In this document: one piece after another, positions 7,611-15,557 of the stretch
Numbering within the stretch: position 1 is the first letter of the stretch
Layout: the number at the start of each line of letters is the position of its first letter
Assembly (NCBI GenBank): GCA_964553915.1
Contig: CAZKMM010000004.1
Span: 1 to 42,216, forward strand
DNA: 42,216 nt
DNA from: CAZKMM01 sp964553915
GTDB lineage: Bacteria; RBG-13-61-14; DRUE01
Direction: 5' to 3'
The notes under the pieces: generated by a model
Told to the model about the DNA's origin: nothing
Databases searched by the model: none
What the model saw: only the letters and a program-made list of their open reading frames with translations
Made by a program: the position numbers and the translations under genes

Positions 7611-8746
7611 TATTTAGCTCCCACCCGGGGAAAAACCTCTCTTTTTAAATATTTTAGCACTCTTTTTGCTTCTGCGTATGCTTTTTCTTTTTCCGGTCCG
7701 CTGGAATAAGCCCGGGGGTCACGAAAACTGCTCACCCCCACCTCTCCTCCGCCGAGAAAGGTCCCTCCCACCATACTTAAATCCGATTCCTGCTCCTGCC
7801 CGGTAATCACTGCCCAGACCAGTGCCCAGCTCCTGCTGGTTTCTTCCAGATTATATCCTCCAGCACCTAATCCCAGCCAGCGTGGAAACCTCTTTTTTAA
7901 ATCCTCTGCCACCTCAGCCAGGGAATTATTGGTCAAGCGAAGATGAGTAAGCGGGTCTGAGATATTGGCATCTGCTCCAAAAAGCACCAGGGCAAAATCC
8001 GCCGAGAACGCCTCCAGCAAAGGAGGAACCAGCTCATAATAAAGCTCCAGAAAAATCTCATCATCACAGTTCGGCTCCAGCGGAACATTTACTGTAAATC
8101 CCTCTCCAGCTCCAGCACCGATTTCATTTTCAAACCCGCTTCCCGGATAAAGGAACTTGCCATTCTCATGAAAAGAAATGAACAAAAAATTTGGCTCGGA
8201 ATAAAACTCCTCCTGAACCCCGTTGCCGTGATGGGCATCAAAATCCAGATAGGCAACCTTATACCCCTGAAGCAAAAGCAGGCGACCAATGATATTAATG
8301 TCATTTAGATAACAAAATCCCTCCGCATAAGCCCGACGAGCGTGATGAAATCCTCCAACCGGATTAAAAACAAAGTTCGCCCTTTTTTCCAGCACCCAGA
8401 GCATTGCTTCCAGAGTCGCTCCAGCACTCAGCCGAGAAAATTGATACACCCCGGAAAATACCGGGCAGTCTTCTCCGCCCAAGCCATACTGGAGCATATA
8501 AGGTTTGAAGCTCCCGGCATCCGCTTCTTTTAAAGCCTTTAAATAATCCGGACTATGAGCAATGAGAAACAGGGGCTCGGAAATCGGCTGGGGACGAATC
8601 AGCTCTAGATCCGGGTCAGAAAGTAATTGATAGCGCTCCAGAAGTTGATAAAATCGCTCCCCTCGTTCCAGCTTAAAAGGATGCCCGGCACCATAATCAT
8701 ACTTACTGAACTCGTGGCTATAAATCAACCCATATTTCATCTTCAA
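7610..8746 (-). CDS. Histone deacetylase-family (AcuC-like) protein deacetylase
   Basis: The 378-residue protein keeps the full zinc-hydrolase site of class I HDAC/AcuC proteins: the His134-His135 dyad in GGFHHA, zinc ligands Asp170 and His172 in DFDAHHGNG, Asp259 in FGADANISD, and a late GAGGY tyrosine. An active deacetylase is therefore predicted. Bacterial AcuC removes acetyl groups from acetyl-CoA synthetase, and relatives act on polyamines or other acyl-amines. Here the neighbours in the same transcript are a CoA-transferase carrying a GNAT domain and a second GNAT-like protein, an arrangement that parallels the acuABC logic of acetylation and deacetylation. It appears to be the first gene of this minus-strand operon. 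The start could be either Met of MKMKYG. Confidence 0.88.
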   Translation of the reverse strand: MKMKYGLIYSHEFSKYDYGAGHPFKLERGERFYQLLERYQLLSDPDLELIRPQPISEPLFLIAHSPDYLKALKEADAGSFKPYMLQYGLGGEDCPVFSGVYQFSRLSAGATLEAMLWVLEKRANFVFNPVGGFHHARRAYAEGFCYLNDINIIGRLLLLQGYKVAYLDFDAHHGNGVQEEFYSEPNFLFISFHENGKFLYPGSGFENEIGAGAGEGFTVNVPLEPNCDDEIFLELYYELVPPLLEAFSADFALVLFGADANISDPLTHLRLTNNSLAEVAEDLKKRFPRWLGLGAGGYNLEETSRSWALVWAVITGQEQESDLSMVGGTFLGGGEVGVSSFRDPRAYSSGPEKEKAYAEAKRVLKYLKREVFPRVGAK

Positions 8747-8776
8747 AAGCCTAACATAAAGCCAAGCGAGTGCAAA

Positions 8777-10780
8777 TCAGGGAGGATTTAATTCTTTTTC
8801 CAGTTCATCCAGCTCAGCTTTTAACTCCCGGTCAGAAAGGGAAAGATAAGCCCGGGCATTTTCCAGAGACTCAATTGCCTTTTCTCTCTTTCCCTGCTCC
8901 TTCTGGGCAAGAGCCAGATAATACCAGGCTCTTGCCAGCTTAGAATCAATAGCCAGAGCTTTTCTCGCCCATTTTTCTGCTTCACCCGGCTGAGCAATTT
9001 TTAAATATACCACTGCCAGTTGTAAGGAGATGTCAGGATTTGCCGGAGCAAACTCATAGGCTTTTTTAAAATGAGCCAGAGCCTTTTCATAATCTCCCCG
9101 CTCTTTATAAAGCAAGCCCAGATTATAATGAGCAATTCCCAGCCCCGGCTCCAGTTCCAGCGCCCTTTGAAATTCCTGCTCCGCAAGGTCATCTCTTCCC
9201 ATCTTCCGGAACAGGTCTCCCAGATTATTATGTGCCAGAGCCAGCCCGGGAGAAACTTTTATTGCCTGCTCCAGCTCCCACCTAGCCAGCTCCAGCTTTC
9301 CCTCCAGCTGATAAATTAAAGCCAGATTAACCCGTGCCTGGGCATCTCTGGGATTAAGCTCAATTGCTTTTTTAAAATATTTTTTTGCCAGTCCCAGCTC
9401 TCCAAGGTCAAAATAAACATTTCCCAGATTAAACACGCTGGAACCACTATCAGGAAGAAGCTGGTATGCCCGGGTGAGGTATTTGATGGCTTTTCTTTTC
9501 TCTCCACTCTCTGCCAGAATTCTTCCCCATTCTGCCAGCACCCGGGGATTATCCGGCGCCCACCTCATCGCCTCCTTAAATACCAGCTCCTCCTTCTGCC
9601 AGATATAAGCCCGCTTCCAGTTAAGAGAAAAATAACTGACAAGAATCAGCCCCAGACAAATGGCGGTGGGGATTTTCTTTCTTTCCCAGAGCCAGAAAAA
9701 CCCAGAGGTAAAAATTCCGCATATTCCCCAGAGAGCTGGATATAAAGCCCGCTCGCTCACCAGAACATTTAAAGGAATAATACTGGAGGTAGGAGCCAGG
9801 CACACCAGATAGCCTCCGAGAAAAAATGCCAGAATCCGAAGGCTTTTTTCTTTTCTCAAAAAAGCCCGGAGCAGGAAAGCAAAAAGCATAATCAGTCCAA
9901 TAAAACTTAGCAGAGAGCCGGGTTCAAAAAGGCTCTTTGACTCTTTCAAGCTGTGCTCAATGCTTACCTGATGTGGGAATAAAACCAGCCCCAGATACCA
10001 GAAATATGCCTTCAGCTCAGTGATAAAATTCACCCAGACCGGGCGAGGCAAATGATAAGCATAGAGGATTCCGCCGAAAAGCATTTTCCGAACCGCCAGA
10101 TAGCCAAGAATCAGAAAAATCTGGGGAAGGAAAAACATTAAAAATTTTTTTCCTCTGTTTTCTCCGGGAAAATCCAGCAGGAAAAATCCCAGCAAACAGA
10201 TGCCAGGAAAAACCACTCCAGCGGATTTGGTAAGCAACGCAAGAATAAAAAATATATTGAAGAGCAAAAACCAAAAAGGACTTTTCTTATTGTTCTCCAG
10301 CCAGCTTAAGAAACAAATTAGCCCGGCAAAAACCAAAAAGACTAAAAGAAGCGAAGAGCGACAGTTAAGATAATTGATATTTTCTCCGGAAACCGGGTGA
10401 AAGGCGAAAAGCAACATCCCCAGCCAGCTTGCGGTTCTATTCTGAAAAATCCGAAGCAAAATCTGGAAAAAAAGCAGACAGTTAAAAAAATGAAGCAAAA
10501 GATTAGAAAGATGCCAGCCCCAGCTCCGCCATCCATAAACCTGATAGTCCAGAGCATAACTCAAGAGCAAAATCGGGCGATACATTCTTGCCTGAGGGTC
10601 AGCGGAAAAACAGCTCGGGTCAAGAAAAAATCTCCCGGTATTACCGAGGCTCACCAGCCAGGTATTCCAGCGAATAGAATGATAATCATCATAATGAAAA
10701 TCTCCCGGAAACACCCGCCAGTAGCAGGCAATAAACCCGAGCAAAAAAATCAGCCAGCAAAAATGTTCTTTCCTCACCAA
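8777..10780 (-). CDS. TMTC-like multi-pass membrane protein with C-terminal TPR array
   Basis: The 667-residue protein begins with a hydrophobic helix followed by FHYDDYHSIRW, with an acidic pair at Asp31-Asp32, then about ten membrane segments up to roughly residue 400. An acidic pair in the first outer loop is typical of GT-C glycosyltransferases. About seven TPR units follow (approximately 427-655), starting near RVLAEWGRILAESG and continuing with the NLG-type blocks FNLGNVY, NNLGDLF and YNLGLLY. The layout matches TMTC-type O-mannosyltransferase-like proteins, which use lipid-linked sugars. A lipid-linked-sugar transferase acting on envelope proteins is a reasonable inference. Its ATG overlaps the end of the cysteine-rich gene by 7 bp. 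The topology is directly visible; the activity is not shown. Confidence 0.75.
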   Translation of the reverse strand: MVRKEHFCWLIFLLGFIACYWRVFPGDFHYDDYHSIRWNTWLVSLGNTGRFFLDPSCFSADPQARMYRPILLLSYALDYQVYGWRSWGWHLSNLLLHFFNCLLFFQILLRIFQNRTASWLGMLLFAFHPVSGENINYLNCRSSLLLVFLVFAGLICFLSWLENNKKSPFWFLLFNIFFILALLTKSAGVVFPGICLLGFFLLDFPGENRGKKFLMFFLPQIFLILGYLAVRKMLFGGILYAYHLPRPVWVNFITELKAYFWYLGLVLFPHQVSIEHSLKESKSLFEPGSLLSFIGLIMLFAFLLRAFLRKEKSLRILAFFLGGYLVCLAPTSSIIPLNVLVSERALYPALWGICGIFTSGFFWLWERKKIPTAICLGLILVSYFSLNWKRAYIWQKEELVFKEAMRWAPDNPRVLAEWGRILAESGEKRKAIKYLTRAYQLLPDSGSSVFNLGNVYFDLGELGLAKKYFKKAIELNPRDAQARVNLALIYQLEGKLELARWELEQAIKVSPGLALAHNNLGDLFRKMGRDDLAEQEFQRALELEPGLGIAHYNLGLLYKERGDYEKALAHFKKAYEFAPANPDISLQLAVVYLKIAQPGEAEKWARKALAIDSKLARAWYYLALAQKEQGKREKAIESLENARAYLSLSDRELKAELDELEKELNPP

Positions 10781-11571
10781 TTCTCCGCAAATGCCTTAAA
10801 AATTTGCTCCAGCTCCTCTCGGGCAGAAAGCACCAGAGTTTTATTTTCAAAATCCAGCCCGAGCGAGAGCAGAATTTTATCATACTTACCCGGAGCCAAG
10901 CCCAGAGCAAAATAATCCGGTTTATAAACCAGATAATCCTTTCCAGAAAAATAATACTTGCCAAACCGATAAGGATTTTTTTTGCTCTCCCAGCGCTCCT
11001 TTAAACCCAGATACCGGGAAAAAATCTCCAATAAAGAAAAATGGGCACGAATATGCTCCGGTCTTACCTCTTCTCCAACCAGCTGGCTGGCGAGCTGGAA
11101 AAACTCCCGAATTAAATCCAGGTCGGTCAGGCAAAGTCCGTATAAATACCAGTCATCCACTGCCTCTGCCACCAGCCGGGCTTCCTCTGGCTTTAAATAA
11201 ATCCCGGCAGTGCAAATCATCTCATCGCAGGTCTCTCTGCCGTGCCCGGAGGCTTCTCGCAAATTCCTTCCCTGATTAACCAATGGATGAGCCAGGCACC
11301 CCACCCGGTTTTTCTCCCGGTCAATAAAACCGATGAACTCGCAGTTATAAATTCTCGGATAGAGCGGAAGGGGACGCCTGCTTGCCAGCTCCTTCTGAAT
11401 TCTCTTCAAATCTGCCAGGCTCGGTTCAGATTTAAAATAAAGCTCGCTCTGGAGCTCTAAAACTTCACGAACCAGCTCCCGATTATATCCCACCCAGTTA
11501 TAAAGCCCACAGCAGGCAGAACAGGAAGCAGATTTTACTCCCCGGGGCTGGCAGTATTCCAATACCTTCAT
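10774..11571 (-). CDS. Cysteine-rich protein of unknown function
   Basis: I do not recognise this family. The 265-residue product (starting MKVLEYCQPR) has nine or more cysteines, most in the N-terminal half: Cys7, Cys17, Cys20, Cys21 (CSACC), Cys77, Cys92 (VGCLAHP), Cys115 and Cys120 (CDEMIC). This pattern suggests a bound metal, zinc or an iron-sulfur cluster. No signal peptide or membrane helix is seen, and the second half is helical and rich in aromatic residues. I use ATG at 11571; a TTG seven codons upstream (11592) would add MGKIPFQ but has no clearer ribosome site. It is coupled to the TMTC-like gene by a 7-bp overlap, so a role linked to that membrane protein is possible. The function is unknown. 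Confidence 0.6.
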   Translation of the reverse strand: MKVLEYCQPRGVKSASCSACCGLYNWVGYNRELVREVLELQSELYFKSEPSLADLKRIQKELASRRPLPLYPRIYNCEFIGFIDREKNRVGCLAHPLVNQGRNLREASGHGRETCDEMICTAGIYLKPEEARLVAEAVDDWYLYGLCLTDLDLIREFFQLASQLVGEEVRPEHIRAHFSLLEIFSRYLGLKERWESKKNPYRFGKYYFSGKDYLVYKPDYFALGLAPGKYDKILLSLGLDFENKTLVLSAREELEQIFKAFAENW

Positions 11572-11666
11572 CTGAAAAGGAATTTTACCCAATCAGCTGG
11601 CTTAAAACAATTTACCCGCACCCGAAAAATCAGTAAAATAAGAAAAAAATCTCTGGAGGCAAAAAA

Positions 11667-12065
11667 ATGGTAGAGCTTGAAACCGGCACTCTCACGGAAA
11701 AAGAAATTGAAGCCATTTTTAACACCCTGCCAGTGGACCTCACCTTTGTGGACAAAGAGGACACGGTGAAATTTTTCAGCCAGAGCCCCAAGCGAATCTT
11801 TCCCCGGGCAAAAGCGGTAATTGGAAAAAAGGTGCAAAACTGCCATCCCCATAAAAGCATTGATAAAGTCAACCAGATTCTGGAGGATTTTAAAGCCGGA
11901 AAAAGAGATGTGGCAGAGTTCTGGATAAATCTAAAAGAGAGGCAGATTTACATCCGATATTTTGCGGTTCGGGATAAAGAAGGGAATTATCTCGGCTGTC
12001 TGGAGGTCACCCAGGATATTACGGAAATCAAAAAGATTGAAGGAGAAAAAAGGCTTCTGGATTAA
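11667..12065 (+). CDS. Single PAS-domain protein (DUF438 C-terminal-type PAS)
   Basis: The 132-residue protein is essentially one PAS domain: LPVDLTFVDKEDTVKFFSQS at 21-40, then a characteristic NCHPHKSIDKVNQILEDF helix, then a beta sheet ending in GCLEVTQDITEIKKIEG. The NCHP(P/H)KS helix is the one seen in PAS domains at the C-terminus of DUF438 regulators, some of which sense small ligands or haem. No output domain is attached, so it is probably a partner or sensor module for another protein. GGAGGC lies 7 bp before the ATG. It is divergent from the cysteine-rich gene and upstream of pgpA, but pgpA appears to have its own promoter. Confidence 0.8.
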   Translation: MVELETGTLTEKEIEAIFNTLPVDLTFVDKEDTVKFFSQSPKRIFPRAKAVIGKKVQNCHPHKSIDKVNQILEDFKAGKRDVAEFWINLKERQIYIRYFAVRDKEGNYLGCLEVTQDITEIKKIEGEKRLLD

Positions 12066-12101
12066 AATCAATTCCTTTAAATCCTCTTAAAAACCTCTTC
12101 C

Positions 12102-12129
12102 TTGACAGGCTCTTCAGGAATGATAAAGT
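12102..12129 (+). promoter_or_regulatory. Putative sigma70 promoter just upstream of pgpA
   Basis: A perfect TTGACA (12102-12107) is followed after 16 bp by TAAAGT (12124-12129). The expected transcript start is only a few bases before the pgpA ATG at 12140, and no Shine-Dalgarno sequence is visible. This promoter would drive the pgpA-cinA-thpR-recA run. Confidence 0.45.
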
Positions 12130-12139
12130 TATCCGAGCA

Positions 12140-12592
12140 ATGCAAAAGCGGATAATCCTATGGCTGGCAAGTGGTCTTGGACTGGGCTTTGCTCCTATAG
12201 TCCCCGGCACCTTTGGAACCCTGCTTGGAGTGGGTATTTATTATTTAATTGGAGGAGTTAAACTCTGGATTTATCTGCTCATCCTTGCCGGCATCTTCCT
12301 GATTGCCATCTGGCTTTCAGACCAGGCAGAAAAAATCCTTCTAACCCGGGACCCGCAAATCGTGACCATTGATGAAGTGGTGGGGTATTTAATTACAATG
12401 CTCAGCTTTCCCAATCAGGGAAAATGGCTTTTAGCCGGCTTTTTGCTTTTTCGCTTTTTTGACATTGTTAAGCCCTTTCCTGCCAGCTATTTTGACCGCT
12501 CTCAAAAAAGGGGGCTGGGAGTGGTGATGGATGATGTAGTGGCTGGAGTTTATGCCAACCTTTGCCTGCAAATCATCCGCCTGATTTTCTAG
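12140..12592 (+). CDS. pgpA: Phosphatidylglycerophosphatase A
   Basis: PgpA is an inner-membrane phosphatase that converts phosphatidylglycerol phosphate to phosphatidylglycerol. The 150-residue length is usual. The family motif GLGLGFAPIVPGTFGTL sits at about 13-29, followed by hydrophobic helices. The acidic motifs DEVVGYLI and DDVVAGVYAN come later, near residues 76 and 135. The neighbours pgpA-cinA-thpR-recA form a conserved order in many bacteria, which supports the call. There is no clear ribosome site before this ATG and the promoter is very close, so the transcript may be nearly leaderless. No other good start is available in frame without losing the first helix. Confidence 0.92.
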   Translation: MQKRIILWLASGLGLGFAPIVPGTFGTLLGVGIYYLIGGVKLWIYLLILAGIFLIAIWLSDQAEKILLTRDPQIVTIDEVVGYLITMLSFPNQGKWLLAGFLLFRFFDIVKPFPASYFDRSQKRGLGVVMDDVVAGVYANLCLQIIRLIF

Positions 12593-12601
12593 GAGCAAAA
12601 A

Positions 12602-13882
12602 ATGAATATCTCTTTTCTTGCCATCGGCAATGAGCTGATTCAGGGAAAAATTTCAGAGCAAAATGCCCGATTCCTCGCTCAAAAACTGGAAGAAATTGGA
12701 CTTGGGCTTAAATATCTCCTGGTCGCGGGCGACCGGGAAGATGACCTCACCGATGCCTTTCAGTTTCTTCAAGAGAGCTCAGATGTGATTATCTGCTCGG
12801 GCGGACTTGGTCCCACCCCGGATGACCTCACCGCCCAGGTATTTTCTAAATTCACCCAAAAACCTCTGGAACTTCACCCAGAAATCCTGGAAGATATTAA
12901 AAAGCGCTTCCAGCTCCGGGGAATAAAAATGCCCCTCACCAACCAGAAGCAGGCGATGATTCCCCGGGGAGCAAAAATCATCCCCAATTACCAGGGAACC
13001 GCACCCGGCTTTGAGCTGGAGCACAATCAAAAAATCTGGTGTTTTTTTCCCGGAGTGCCCAGAGAATTCCAGGCGATGACCCGGCAATACCTGATTCCCC
13101 GGCTTAAAGCACTGGCAGGAATCACCAAAGCCCTGGCAGGCAAAACCCTCAGAGTTTATGGTCTGGCGGAAAGCCAGATTGCAGATATTCTGGCAAAAAT
13201 CTCTTTTCCTCCGGAAATATATCTTGCCTATCTACCGGATTTTCCGGAAATTCACCTCCGGCTTTCGGTTCAAGCGGATAGCCCCGAGCTGGCAAAAGAG
13301 CTACTTAATCAAGCAAGTGAAAAAATCAAATCTGCACTTAAAGAATATCTCTTTTCTGATGATGACCAGCCCCTGGAAAAAGTGGTGGGAGACCTGCTCC
13401 GACAGAAGGGGAAAACCCTGGCAGTGGCAGAATCCTGCACCGGGGGACTTTTAGCCAAAAGAATCACAGATATTCCGGGAAGCTCGGATTATTTTCTCGG
13501 CGGGTTCATCACCTATTCCAATCAGTTAAAAATCAGCCAGCTTGGAGTGAGCGAACAGGTTTTAAAGGAAAAAGGAGCGGTAAGTTCAGAGGTGGCAACA
13601 ATGATGGCAAAAGGAGCTCGGGAAAAAACCGGAGCGGACCTGGCGGTAGGCATTACCGGGATTGCTGGTCCCGGTGGAGAAAGTGGGGAAAAACCGGTTG
13701 GCACAGTTCACATTGCCCTGGCAGATGAGCAGGGAATCTGGGAGCGGAGATTTCAATTTTTGCCTTTAAGCCGGGAAACAGTAAGGATTTTAGCCAGCGA
13801 AACCGCTTTAGAAATTATCCGGAGAAGAATTTTAGGACTGCGAATGCCCGGAGAAAAAAATGAGCCGGAAAAAGAAAAATAG
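12602..13882 (+). CDS. cinA: CinA, NMN deamidase with N-terminal MoCF-like domain
   Basis: This is a two-domain protein of 426 residues. The first part (about 1-170) is the MogA/MoaB-like CinA N-terminal domain with SGGLGPTPDDLT. The last part (about 260-410) is the PncC-type domain, with catalytic Ser278 in AESCTGGLLAKR and then the glycine-rich GITGIAGPGG. The C-terminal domain deamidates nicotinamide mononucleotide in pyridine-nucleotide recycling; the N-terminal domain can have ADP-ribose pyrophosphatase activity. AGGAGC precedes the ATG. The gene lies 9 bp after pgpA and overlaps thpR by 23 bp, fitting the common pgpA-cinA-thpR-recA order. Confidence 0.95.
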   Translation: MNISFLAIGNELIQGKISEQNARFLAQKLEEIGLGLKYLLVAGDREDDLTDAFQFLQESSDVIICSGGLGPTPDDLTAQVFSKFTQKPLELHPEILEDIKKRFQLRGIKMPLTNQKQAMIPRGAKIIPNYQGTAPGFELEHNQKIWCFFPGVPREFQAMTRQYLIPRLKALAGITKALAGKTLRVYGLAESQIADILAKISFPPEIYLAYLPDFPEIHLRLSVQADSPELAKELLNQASEKIKSALKEYLFSDDDQPLEKVVGDLLRQKGKTLAVAESCTGGLLAKRITDIPGSSDYFLGGFITYSNQLKISQLGVSEQVLKEKGAVSSEVATMMAKGAREKTGADLAVGITGIAGPGGESGEKPVGTVHIALADEQGIWERRFQFLPLSRETVRILASETALEIIRRRILGLRMPGEKNEPEKEK

Positions 13883-14465
13883 CTCGCCCAAAATCCGTAG
13901 TTTTATTGCTATCAGCCTTCCTGAGGAGTTGAAAGAATCTCTGGGAGAATTTCAGGCTCGGCTGAAAAAAGCTCAGGCAGATGTAAAATGGGTTCGTCCT
14001 GCCTCCCTTCATATCACCCTCCGCTTTCTCGGATATTTAACTCCAGAAGAAGTGGAAAAAGCCGGAAAAGCCCTGGAAAAAGTTGCCCAAAAATTCTCTC
14101 CCTTTACCATTCAACTGGAAGGCTACGGCACCTTTCCTGAGCGGGGAAGACCCCGGGTTATCTGGACAGGAATCAGTCTGGGAAAAGACCAGCTCGCTCA
14201 AATCAGCCAGCAATTAGAAAAATGCCTGGATGATTTCGGCTTTCCTCCGGCAGATAAGCCCTTTTCTCCTCATCTCACCCTGGGAAGAATTAAAACTGGC
14301 AAAAACCTGAATAACCTGATAGAATACTTAAATAAAGAAGGAAACAAAATTTACGGGAAATTTCTGGCAAAATCCATTATTTTATTTAAAAGTGAGCTCA
14401 GACCCGAAGGAGCAAGATATTCAGTAATTAAACAGGTCGGGCTGGGAAACTTAACGGAGGGATAA
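13860..14465 (+). CDS. thpR: RNA 2',3'-cyclic phosphodiesterase (LigT/ThpR)
   Basis: This 2H phosphoesterase of 201 residues has both catalytic tetrads: His51-Ile-Thr53 in SLHITLRFLG and His138-Leu-Thr140 in SPHLTLGRIK. Members hydrolyse 2',3'-cyclic phosphate RNA ends to 2'-phosphates. The first residues are lysine- and serine-rich (MSRKKKNSSPK). The start lies inside the end of cinA (23-bp overlap), so translation is probably coupled. RecA follows after 5 bp. Length and motifs are normal for the family. Confidence 0.93.
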   Translation: MSRKKKNSSPKIRSFIAISLPEELKESLGEFQARLKKAQADVKWVRPASLHITLRFLGYLTPEEVEKAGKALEKVAQKFSPFTIQLEGYGTFPERGRPRVIWTGISLGKDQLAQISQQLEKCLDDFGFPPADKPFSPHLTLGRIKTGKNLNNLIEYLNKEGNKIYGKFLAKSIILFKSELRPEGARYSVIKQVGLGNLTEG

Positions 14466-14470
14466 AAAGA

Positions 14471-15541
14471 ATGGCAAAAGGAAAAAAATCCAGCTCCCAA
14501 GAACCGGAGCCTAAAAAACAAAAGGAAAAAGCTCTGGAACAGGCAATTGGGCTGATTGAAAAACATTTCGGAAAAGGCTCCATTATGAGGCTGGATGCTG
14601 AGGTAAAAATCCCGGAGGTAGAGGTAATTCCCACTGGCTCACTCGGTCTGGACCTGGCGCTGGGAGTGAGTGGTATGCCCCGGGGAAGAGTGGTGGAAAT
14701 CTATGGTCCGGAATCCAGCGGGAAAACCACCCTTGCTCTTCACTTAATTGCTGAGGCTCAGAAAAAAGGCGGAATTTGCGCCTTCATTGATGCGGAACAC
14801 GCCCTGGATGTGAACTATGCCAAAAAGCTGGGAGTTAACACCGCCGAGCTTTTATTAAATCAGCCAGATTACGGCGAGCAGGCACTGGAAATTGCGGACT
14901 ATCTGGTAAAAAGCGGAGCAGTGGATGTGGTGGTGATTGACTCAGTTGCGGCACTTACTCCCAAGGCAGAGCTGGAGGGAGAGATGGGAGATGCTCATAT
15001 GGCGCTTCAGGCTCGGCTGATGAGCCAGGCTCTGCGCAAACTTTCCGGCTCCATTTCCCGCTCCAGGGCAATTGTGGTTTTTATCAATCAGATTCGCCAG
15101 AGAATCGGCATTGCTTATGGCAATCCAGAGACCACCACCGGCGGAACCGCCTTAAAGTTTTATTCCAGTGTCCGATTGGATATTAGACGAATCGGTCAGC
15201 TCAAGCAGGGAGCTAATATCATTGGCTCCCGGGTGCGGGTCAAGGTAGTAAAAAATAAACTTGCCCCTCCCTTCCGTCAAGCAGAGTTTGACATAATGTA
15301 TGGAGAAGGAATCAGCCGGGAAGGAGAACTGCTTGATCTGGGCTTGAAACTGGGAGTGGTGGAAAAAATCGGAGCCTGGTATTCCTATCAGGATGAACGG
15401 CTCGGTCAGGGAAGAGAAAATTCCAAGGCGTTTTTAAAGGGGCATCCAGAAATTGCTCAGGAAATAGAGGAGAAAATTCGCCAGCTTTATTGGGAGGAAA
15501 TTTTAGGAATCAGTGCTGAGGAAGAAGAGTCAATAGAATAA
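14471..15541 (+). CDS. recA: RecA recombinase
   Basis: RecA forms ATP-dependent filaments on single-stranded DNA for recombination and SOS signalling. The 356-residue length is standard. Walker A is GPESSGKT (79-86), and the RecA signature is visible as ALRKLSGSISRSRAIVVFINQIRQRIG. An EHALD segment follows the P-loop domain, and an acidic tail ends the protein. A lysine-rich N-terminal stretch of about 20 residues precedes the core. It follows thpR closely. I saw no convincing LexA box upstream; transcription probably reads through from pgpA. Confidence 0.98.
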   Translation: MAKGKKSSSQEPEPKKQKEKALEQAIGLIEKHFGKGSIMRLDAEVKIPEVEVIPTGSLGLDLALGVSGMPRGRVVEIYGPESSGKTTLALHLIAEAQKKGGICAFIDAEHALDVNYAKKLGVNTAELLLNQPDYGEQALEIADYLVKSGAVDVVVIDSVAALTPKAELEGEMGDAHMALQARLMSQALRKLSGSISRSRAIVVFINQIRQRIGIAYGNPETTTGGTALKFYSSVRLDIRRIGQLKQGANIIGSRVRVKVVKNKLAPPFRQAEFDIMYGEGISREGELLDLGLKLGVVEKIGAWYSYQDERLGQGRENSKAFLKGHPEIAQEIEEKIRQLYWEEILGISAEEEESIE

Positions 15542-15557
15542 AAGGAGGAAAAAAATA

